The translations under genes were made by a program, and so were the position numbers. Below the pieces are notes generated by a model. The model saw only the letters and a list, made by a program, of their open reading frames with translations, made no database searches and had not been told where the DNA came from. DNA of 17,234 nt from JBIKLM01 sp044375105 (lineage in GTDB: Bacteria; Planctomycetota; UBA1135; GCA-002686595), in the NCBI GenBank assembly GCA_044375105.1, contig JBILNK010000088.1, positions 1 through 17,234 on the forward strand, given 5' to 3'. Shown here piece by piece: positions 1 to 4,935 of this stretch. Position 1 is the first letter of the stretch. Every line of letters begins with the position of its first letter.

Positions 1-1
1 G

Positions 2-937
2 CGGCTCGTGCCCGAGGGCGCGGCCAGCGCCGTGCCGGTGGCGGCCCTGACCCTGACCGAGGGCCGCGGGACGAGCTGGTTCATCGCCCGCTCCAAGGGC
101 CTGTGGCGCAATCTGACCGCCGGCGGTGCCCTGTGCGAGGAGCGCGAGGTGCTGGGCCTGATCGAGGCCCTGGTGCGCGCGCGGGGGCTGTCGGAAGGGC
201 TGGCCAGCGAGCTCGACCTGGACGCCCTGGGCTTCGGCCCGGATCGGCGCTGGCAGATCCAGCTGCATGGACCGCAGGTGCTCAAAGAGGGCGCCGAGCG
301 CGACGTGCTGGCCAGCGTCGAGTTGGCCCAGGGCCGCGAGGACCGCGGCGGGCCCGCGCGCCGGAGCGGCGACGAGCAGATCCTGGGCCTGTCCGAGGAC
401 CTCCTGCCGCTGCTCGAAGGCCGCGGCGAGCTGCCGCCGCTGGTCAGCCGCCGGGCCCTGCCCGAGGCCTGGCCGGGCTGGGCCGCGGGCCTCAGGCGCG
501 TGTTCGTCGATCACGCCGACGGCGAGAGCTTTCAATTCGTGCCCCAGCCCCCCGATCCCGCCCAGCCCCTGGCTCCGGGGCTCGAACGCTTTGCCGTGCA
601 ATCCGAAGGCCAGACCGAAGCGGAGGCCAACCCGGTGCTGGGCACCGGCTTCCACCTGTTCCTGACCCGCGCCCCACGGGCGGCCCTGCCCGCACCCGGC
701 GACCTGCCGGCGCCCGAGCTCCGCGATCCGGAGTTCGTGCTGACCCTGGAAGCGCGCTCCGGCGAGGTCCTGGAGGTGGCCGTGCTGAAGGGCCTCGGCC
801 CGGGTCGCCGCGTGTTGATCGAGGACTTCACCGGCAGCGCCTCGCTGCTGACCGCGGAGGTGGCGCGCCTGCTCGGCCCGCGCGCGGACCAGCTGCTGCG
901 CTCCCGCGAGAATCCCTGGGATCCCTACCTGCGCTGA
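2..937 (+). CDS. DUF4340-like envelope protein, 3' part (5' end outside window)
   Basis: The reading frame is open from the first complete codon at base 2 to TGA at 935-937 and has no natural N-terminus, so the gene starts before the window; the GTG at base 8 is only the first possible start inside it. The visible 311 residues resemble DUF4340 proteins: an early strand of the type VxxLTLTEGRG with a following Trp (GLWRNL), a helix with charged residues (EREVLGLIEALVRARGL), then LDALGFGPDRRWQIQL, then a segment ending EQILGLSEDLLPLL. Family members usually begin with one membrane helix and often sit beside ABC-2 type or gliding-motility-like transporters, but neither can be seen here. The 160 C-terminal residues are less recognisable and end in the polar tail RENPWDPYLR. 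The function is unknown. The family call is from remembered pattern and is moderate; an unrelated planctomycete-type hypothetical protein is the alternative. Confidence 0.55.
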   Translation, partial: RLVPEGAASAVPVAALTLTEGRGTSWFIARSKGLWRNLTAGGALCEEREVLGLIEALVRARGLSEGLASELDLDALGFGPDRRWQIQLHGPQVLKEGAERDVLASVELAQGREDRGGPARRSGDEQILGLSEDLLPLLEGRGELPPLVSRRALPEAWPGWAAGLRRVFVDHADGESFQFVPQPPDPAQPLAPGLERFAVQSEGQTEAEANPVLGTGFHLFLTRAPRAALPAPGDLPAPELRDPEFVLTLEARSGEVLEVAVLKGLGPGRRVLIEDFTGSASLLTAEVARLLGPRADQLLRSRENPWDPYLR

Positions 938-989
938 GCTCGCTGACTGTCGCCCGGAACGGCGGTCGGGCTGGGCTCCGGGATTCGCA

Positions 990-1018
990 GGCTTCGGGGC
1001 GGGAGCCGCACCGAAGCC
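990..1018 (+). terminator. Candidate stem-loop terminator after the DUF4340-like gene
   Basis: GGCTTCGG (990-997) pairs perfectly with CCGAAGCC (1011-1018) across a 13-base loop, 53 bases after the upstream stop. There is no T-tract, so this is at best a structured 3' end in a GC-rich genome; chance is possible. Confidence 0.25.
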
Positions 1019-1328
1019 GGATGGGGCCCGGCTCCCCGGCTCCGCCCGTCCGCTGGCCCACACCGGCAGGCGAACCGGGCCGATGCGGCGGCGCGCATCG
1101 GGGCCGAGCGCGAGGGTCCGAGAGCAGGGCGGCGCAGGATCGGGCGCGGCGGCCGGCGGCCGGGGCCTGCGATGCCGCAAGGCGTCCCCGACGGGCGCCC
1201 TGCGGAGCCGGAGGGCGTCAGGGGAACGACGCCCCCGATCCGTCCCGCTCGGCGGCTGGCCCTGCCGTCGAATAGCAGCTAGCCTCTGCATCGATTGCCC
1301 GAGCGGCGCGACCTTGGATTCGATCGCG

Positions 1329-1341
1329 CCATGGGCCATGG
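1329..1341. promoter_or_regulatory. Palindrome upstream of bcp, possible operator
   Basis: CCATGG-G-CCATGG is a perfect 6+1+6 palindrome lying 78-90 bases before the bcp start codon, bracketed by two GATCGCGC octamers in the same orientation (1323-1330 and 1341-1348). A regulator-binding role is only a guess from position and symmetry. Confidence 0.2.
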
Positions 1342-1418
1342 ATCGCGCGGCAGTCGCTCCACGGATCCGTCCCTCGGGCAGCCCCCTTTCCCCTCTCTCG
1401 CGCCCCGCCCTCACCGCC

Positions 1419-2369
1419 ATGCTGGAACTCGGCCAGATCGCACCGGACTTCACGCTCAAGGACCACGACGACCGGGAGGTGCGCCTCGGCGACCTCCGGG
1501 GTTCCTGGGTCGTGCTGTACTTCTACCCCAAGGACGACACGCCCGGCTGCACGGTCGAAGCCTGCGAATTCACCGACGCCCTGGAGCGCTTCCAGGGCCT
1601 GTCGGCGCGGGTCTTCGGGATCAGCCCGGATTCGCCCGCAAGCCATCGCAAGTTCATCGCCAAGCACAGCCTCGAGGTCGGGCTGCTCTCGGATCCCGAG
1701 CACGCCATGATCGAGCGCTACGGGGCCTGGGGCGAGAAGAACATGTACGGCAAGAAGAGCTTCGGCGTGGTGCGCTCGACCGTGCTGCTCGATCCCGCGG
1801 GCCGGGTGGCCAAGCACTGGCCCAAGGTCTCCGCCGCCGGCCACGCCGGCGAGGTCGCCGCCGCCCTGTCGGAGCTGCAGGGTGCGCCGGCGGGCCCCAG
1901 GATCGCCCAGCCGGCCGAGCAGAAGGCTGCGAAGGACAAGGTCGCGAAGGACAAGGCTGCGAAGAACAAGGCCGCGAAGGCTCAGCCTGCGCGCAAGATG
2001 GCCGCCAAAGCCGGTCCCGACTGCAAGTCTTCCGCTGAAGATGAAGTAAATAAAATGGTCAACGAAATCATGAAGGAACTGAAGATGAGGGAATTGGAGC
2101 GTTCGCGGGCTCGAAATGCCAAGGTCAAGCCGGCGAGCAAAACGACAGCAAGAACGGTCAAGAAGGTCGCTGTGCGTTCCGCAGCAACGAAGGCATCTGC
2201 AACGAAGGGGGCCGCTGCGAAGGCCTCCGCTGCAAAATCCGCTGCGGCCCAGTCGGCTCGCGGCGACTCCAAGGCCGGATCCGAGTCCTCGGCGGCGCCG
2301 GGGGACACCAAGACCAAGCAGGCGCGCGCCAAGACCCAACCGAAGTCTGCGAGGCGCTCGAAAGGCTGA
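1419..2369 (+). CDS. bcp: Bcp/PrxQ thiol peroxidase with Lys/Ala-rich histone H1-like tail
   Basis: Thioredoxin-dependent peroxiredoxin that reduces hydrogen peroxide and organic hydroperoxides in the cytoplasm. The ATG at 1419 gives MLELGQIAPDFTL, the normal family start. The active-site block FYPKDDTPGCTVEACEF carries peroxidatic Cys44 and resolving Cys49 at the +5 spacing of two-Cys Bcp/PrxQ enzymes; Arg119 (VRSTVLLD) is the conserved catalytic Arg. The catalytic domain ends near residue 155, which is the usual full length of the family. Residues 156-316 are an extra tail rich in Lys, Ala and Ser. It begins with 15-base in-frame repeats (AAKDK, VAKDK, AAKNK), passes through an amphipathic stretch (EVNKMVNEIMKELKM, about 209-223) encoded by AT-rich DNA, and ends in (K/A/S)n runs resembling histone H1 or AlgP-type tails. 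The tail may bind nucleic acid (inference). No Shine-Dalgarno is seen. Confidence 0.9.
   Translation: MLELGQIAPDFTLKDHDDREVRLGDLRGSWVVLYFYPKDDTPGCTVEACEFTDALERFQGLSARVFGISPDSPASHRKFIAKHSLEVGLLSDPEHAMIERYGAWGEKNMYGKKSFGVVRSTVLLDPAGRVAKHWPKVSAAGHAGEVAAALSELQGAPAGPRIAQPAEQKAAKDKVAKDKAAKNKAAKAQPARKMAAKAGPDCKSSAEDEVNKMVNEIMKELKMRELERSRARNAKVKPASKTTARTVKKVAVRSAATKASATKGAAAKASAAKSAAAQSARGDSKAGSESSAAPGDTKTKQARAKTQPKSARRSKG
1926..1979 (+). repeat. 15-base in-frame tandem repeat in the bcp tail
   Basis: Three units (1926-1940, 1941-1955, 1956-1970) plus a partial fourth (to 1979) encode AAKDK, VAKDK, AAKNK, AAK. The units differ by only a few bases and keep the reading frame, so copy number could change without breaking the protein. 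Confidence 0.8.
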
Positions 2370-2427
2370 CCCGGCAGGAAAGCTGACCGAGCACGGTCGA
2401 ACTCGTCCCTGGCCGCGCCCGAGCGAA

Positions 2428-2504
2428 CAGACCAGCCCTTCGACTTCCTTTGGGCCGCCATCCGGCGGTCATAGAGGCTGGGATCGTGGCCGCGCGCCGA
2501 TCCC
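2428..2504 (+). repeat. Dispersed hairpin repeat, copy A
   Basis: These 77 bases match copy B (7774-7850) without gaps at about 60 of 77 positions by hand count, with 45 of 54 in the core 2451-2504. The core opens with GGGCCGCC and a complementary GGCGG arm. The right part forms a perfect 14-bp stem: AGAGGCTGGGATCG (2473-2486) pairs with its exact complement at 2498-2511 across an 11-base loop. It lies between two convergent genes, so it may end transcripts from both sides, although there is no T-tract. A REP/MITE-like mobile or structural repeat is the alternative. Confidence 0.7.
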
Positions 2505-2511
2505 AGCCTCT
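2473..2511. terminator. Perfect 14-bp stem-loop between bcp and ychF
   Basis: Arms 2473-2486 and 2498-2511 are exactly complementary with an 11-base loop. The structure is symmetrical, so RNA from either strand would form it. It sits 104 bases after bcp and about 190 bases after the ychF stop. Lack of a T-run makes classical intrinsic termination uncertain; transcript-end protection is possible. Confidence 0.45.
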
Positions 2512-2702
2512 GCGGGCGCGGGTCCAGGACCGACTCGGGCGCCACGCCGGTCGCTCCCGGCGCCGAGCCCGGTTGCCGGGTGGGTCAGCGGCAGCCCGAG
2601 CCGAGCCCCCGTGCGCCGATCGGCAGCGCCGAGTTGTATGGCGCCGCGAAGGCGCGCCCGCGGGTCAGGCTTGCGGCCCAGGGCCTCCGGCCGCAGCCCG
2701 CG

Positions 2703-3797
2703 TCACTTGCCGATCAGGAAGTGGCACACGTCGCTTTCGCGCATGACGTAGTCGCGGCCTTCGACGCGCAGTTTTCCGGCCGCCTTGATCGCCGCTTCGG
2801 AGCCGTGTTTGACCAGGTCGTCGACGGAATAGATCTCGGCGCGGATGAAGAGCTTTTCGAAGTCGGAGTGGATCACGCCGGCAGCCTGGGGCGCGGCCCA
2901 GCCGCGCTGGATCGTCCAAGCGCGGATCTCCTTCTGGCCGGCGGTGAAGAAGGTCTGCAAGCCGAGCAAGTCGTAGGTGGCGCGGGCCAACCGGGAGAGG
3001 CCCGGTTCGGCGATGCCCATCTCCTTCAGAAACTCGGCCCGATCGGCGGGATCGAGGGCCGCGATCTCGCCCTCGAGGTTGCCGCACAGGGCGATCATGC
3101 GCGCGCCGGTGCGCTCGGCGTAGCGGCGCACCACGTCCACGAAGGGGTGCTTGCCCTCCAGGTCCTTGTCCGAGACGTTGGCCACGAACAGCACCGGCTT
3201 GATCGTGATCAGGAACAGGGGCTTCAAGGCCTCGAGCTCGCGCGGGGACCAGCTCTCGGTGCGCAGGGGCTTGCCGGCCTCCAGGGCCTGGACGGCACGG
3301 GCGAAGACGTCCTTCTCGAAGACCGCGTCCTTGTCGCCGGCGCGAGCCTTCTTGGCGCTGCGGTCAGCGGCTTTTTGCAGCGTCTCGAGGTCGGCCATGG
3401 CCAGCTCGAGTTCGATCACCTCGATATCGACCTTGGGATCGACCTGGCCGTGCACGTGGATGATGTCGCCGTTCTCGAAGCAGCGCACCACGTGCAGGAT
3501 CGCGTCGCACTCCTTGATGTTCCCGAGGAACTTGTTGCCCAGGCCCTCCCCCGCCGAGGCGCCCTTGACCAGCCCGGCGATGTCGACGACCTTGACCGAA
3601 GCCGGCACGATGCGGTCGGTGGGGATGAACTTGTGGATCTGCTCCAGACGCTCGTCGGGCACGTCGACGACCCCGATGTTGGGCTCGATCGTGCAGAACG
3701 GGTAGTTGGCGCTCTCGGCGCCCGCCGAGGTGATCGCGTTGAAGAGGGTCGACTTGCCGACGTTGGGCAAGCCGACGATGCCGGCGGCCAGGGCCAT
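2703..3797 (-). CDS. ychF: YchF/OLA1 family redox-regulated ATPase
   Basis: Full-length Obg-related P-loop NTPase of 364 residues (the E. coli protein is 363). Family members prefer ATP over GTP, bind ribosomes and affect stress responses and translation. Visible motifs: Walker A GLPNVGKST (9-17), the switch segment NYPFCTIEPN (31-40), G3 DIAGLVKGAS (72-81), G4 NVSD (207-210), and a C-terminal TGS domain (about 280-364) with FFTAGQKEIRAW and DVCHFLIGK. The G4 motif normally reads NxxE in this family; here it ends in Asp, a small departure. A helical insertion (about 130-195) is typical. The ATG at 3797 gives the canonical MALAAGIVGLPNVGKST start. The gene is read after coaD and ridA on the same strand, but a 183-base gap with a stem-loop separates it from ridA, so it may have its own promoter. 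No clear Shine-Dalgarno is present. Confidence 0.96.
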   Translation of the reverse strand: MALAAGIVGLPNVGKSTLFNAITSAGAESANYPFCTIEPNIGVVDVPDERLEQIHKFIPTDRIVPASVKVVDIAGLVKGASAGEGLGNKFLGNIKECDAILHVVRCFENGDIIHVHGQVDPKVDIEVIELELAMADLETLQKAADRSAKKARAGDKDAVFEKDVFARAVQALEAGKPLRTESWSPRELEALKPLFLITIKPVLFVANVSDKDLEGKHPFVDVVRRYAERTGARMIALCGNLEGEIAALDPADRAEFLKEMGIAEPGLSRLARATYDLLGLQTFFTAGQKEIRAWTIQRGWAAPQAAGVIHSDFEKLFIRAEIYSVDDLVKHGSEAAIKAAGKLRVEGRDYVMRESDVCHFLIGK

Positions 3798-3848
3798 GGT
3801 GGGAGCGCGGGGGGCTGGGGATCCCGGAGGGGTGAGGGAATGGGAGCG

Positions 3849-3869
3849 CGGCGCCCGGGCGGGGCGCCG
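3849..3869 (-). terminator. GC stem-loop between ridA and ychF
   Basis: CGGCGCCC (3849-3856) pairs with GGGCGCCG (3862-3869) over a 5-base loop, an 8-bp all-GC stem in the 183-base gap downstream of ridA. No T-tract is present. It may attenuate read-through from coaD-ridA into ychF. Confidence 0.3.
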
Positions 3870-3980
3870 GCGTGGATCGGGGCGCGGCGGCGGATCGGCG
3901 GATCGCCGGGGACGACGCGGCGGGCTGGGGACGGGAGGGCGCCGCGGCTCGCGCGCTCCGCCGCACGCGCTGCGGCTCGG

Positions 3981-4367
3981 TCAGGCCAGGGCGATGCAGT
4001 CGATCTCGACGCGCGCGCCGCGGGGCAGCTGGGCCACCGCCACGGTCGAGCGCGAGGGCGGCACCAGGCCGGCGAAGTAGCGGCCGTAGACCTCGTTGAC
4101 CGTGGCGAAATCGTTCATGTCGACCAGGAACACGGTGCAGCGCACCACGCGGTCGAAGCCGCTGCCGCCCGCCGCCAGGACGGACTTGAGGTTCTCCATC
4201 ACGCGCACGGTCTGCTCGGCCACGCTGCCGTTTTGGAACTGGCCCGATTCGGGGTCGAGGGCGATCTGGCCGGAGCAGAACAGCAGCCCGCCGGCCCGGA
4301 TGGCCTGGGCGTAGGGGCCGATGGCGGCCGGGGCGTGGGGCGTCGAGACGGGGGTGCGGGCGCTCAT
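3981..4367 (-). CDS. ridA: RidA (YjgF/YER057c/UK114) enamine/imine deaminase
   Basis: Small trimeric deaminase that hydrolyses reactive enamine/imine intermediates, such as 2-aminoacrylate released by PLP enzymes, protecting other PLP enzymes. The 128 residues match the family's usual length. Diagnostic pieces are APAAIGPYAQAIRAGGLLFCSGQIALDP near the N-terminus, given here in parts: IGPYAQAI (16-23) and FCSGQIALDP (30-39). Further matches are the helix EQTVRVMENLKSVLAAGGSG, Arg106 in PPSRST (the substrate carboxylate-binding Arg of the family, Arg105 in E. coli), and Glu121 in VEIDCIAL, so the enzyme looks catalytically competent. The ATG overlaps the TGA of coaD by four bases (4364-4367), implying translational coupling and a shared transcript. 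The functional link to CoA synthesis is unclear; the pairing may be only a housekeeping operon. Confidence 0.93.
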   Translation of the reverse strand: MSARTPVSTPHAPAAIGPYAQAIRAGGLLFCSGQIALDPESGQFQNGSVAEQTVRVMENLKSVLAAGGSGFDRVVRCTVFLVDMNDFATVNEVYGRYFAGLVPPSRSTVAVAQLPRGARVEIDCIALA

Positions 4368-4873
4368 GGGGTCGGACGGGGAAAACGCTGCGCCAGGGCG
4401 GCTGCGACCGGCGCGGGGACGAACGGCGAGGCGTCGCCGCCCAGGGCGGCCACCTCGCGCACGATCGTGGCGGTGACGTGGGCGACCTCGGGATCGGGCA
4501 CGAGCAGCACCGTGTCGATCGCCGGGGAAAGCACGCGGTTGTTGCGCGCCAGGGTGACCTCGTAGTCGAAATCGGTGCCGGAGCGCACCCCGCGCAGGAT
4601 CGCGGAGCAGGAGAGCCTTCGGCAGGCCTCGACCACCAGGCCTTCGATGTGCACCACGCGCACGCGCTCGAGCCCGGCCACCGAGCGCTCGAGCAGCTCG
4701 AGGCGCTCCGCCACGCTGAACAGGGCCTGTTTGGTCGGGTGGGTGGCCACGCCGACCACGACCTCCTCGAACAGGGCCACGCCGCGACGGATCAGGGCCA
4801 GGTGGCCGCTGGTGGGCGGATCGAAGGTGCCGGGGAACAGCGCGCGCCGGGCGTGGGGGCGGGCGGAGGTCAT
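4364..4873 (-). CDS. coaD: Phosphopantetheine adenylyltransferase CoaD
   Basis: Catalyses the penultimate step of coenzyme A synthesis: 4'-phosphopantetheine plus ATP gives dephospho-CoA and pyrophosphate, in the cytoplasm. It is a nucleotidyltransferase-fold protein of 169 residues (usual 155-170). The ATG at 4873 gives MTSARPHARRALFPGTFDPP, placing the hallmark FPGTFDPPTSGH (13-24) where expected, with His24 of the (T/H)xGH motif. Also seen are AILRGVRSGTDFDYE (91-105), the substrate-binding RGxRxxxDFxYE block, and VREVAALGGDASPFVP (138-153), the conserved C-terminal helix. The segment usually written ISSTxVRE reads VTATIVRE here, a mild deviation. It is the first gene of the coaD-ridA pair, with the ATGA overlap at its 3' end. 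It diverges from comEC, sharing a 62-base promoter region with an inverted repeat. Confidence 0.95.
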   Translation of the reverse strand: MTSARPHARRALFPGTFDPPTSGHLALIRRGVALFEEVVVGVATHPTKQALFSVAERLELLERSVAGLERVRVVHIEGLVVEACRRLSCSAILRGVRSGTDFDYEVTLARNNRVLSPAIDTVLLVPDPEVAHVTATIVREVAALGGDASPFVPAPVAAALAQRFPRPTP

Positions 4874-4935
4874 GGCGGGCCAGTGTACGGGCAAGAAGCC
4901 TGCAACCTTGCGTTGCAGGGCAGGTCCCTGGGGAT
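4874..4935. promoter_or_regulatory. Shared divergent promoter region of coaD and comEC
   Basis: Only 62 bases separate the two divergent starts. A perfect 7-bp inverted repeat, CCTGCAA (4899-4905) and TTGCAGG (4913-4919), with a 7-base spacer sits near the middle and is a candidate operator. On the minus strand TACACT (4882-4887), a possible -10 box, ends only eight bases before the coaD ATG, which would give a nearly leaderless mRNA; no good -35 accompanies it. All of this is inference from position. Confidence 0.4.

Larger units (their letters stand above)
938..1418. other. 481-base gap between the DUF4340-like gene and bcp
   Basis: No credible gene is visible. An open frame in phase with bcp runs back to 1083, but its translation is Arg/Ala/Gly-rich low complexity unlike any peroxiredoxin N-terminus. 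The gap holds a stem-loop at 990-1018 just after the first gene and a perfect palindrome at 1329-1341 (CCATGG, G, CCATGG) 78 bases before the bcp start. The palindrome is flanked by the octamer GATCGCGC on both sides in direct orientation. Any bcp promoter should lie here, but I found no convincing -35/-10 pair. Confidence 0.5.
2370..2702. other. 333-base convergent gap between bcp and ychF
   Basis: No gene is seen. The gap holds a small hairpin just after bcp (GACCG 2385-2389, loop AGCA, CGGTC 2394-2398) and copy A of a dispersed repeat with a perfect 14-bp stem at 2473-2511. The remaining 190 bases before the ychF stop are featureless GC-rich sequence. Confidence 0.6.

Noticed and set aside
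1295..1325. Possible TTGCCC -35 box upstream of bcp
   Set aside because: No acceptable -10 hexamer occurs at 16-18 bases; not reported as a promoter.
1083..1418. In-frame upstream extension of bcp
   Set aside because: It adds 112 Arg/Ser/Gly-rich residues before the normal Bcp N-terminus; the family start at 1419 is preferred.
3798..3980. A small gene in the gap between ridA and ychF
   Set aside because: Open frames here are Arg/Gly/Ala-only low complexity with no start signal; the gap is best explained by leader and stem-loop sequence.
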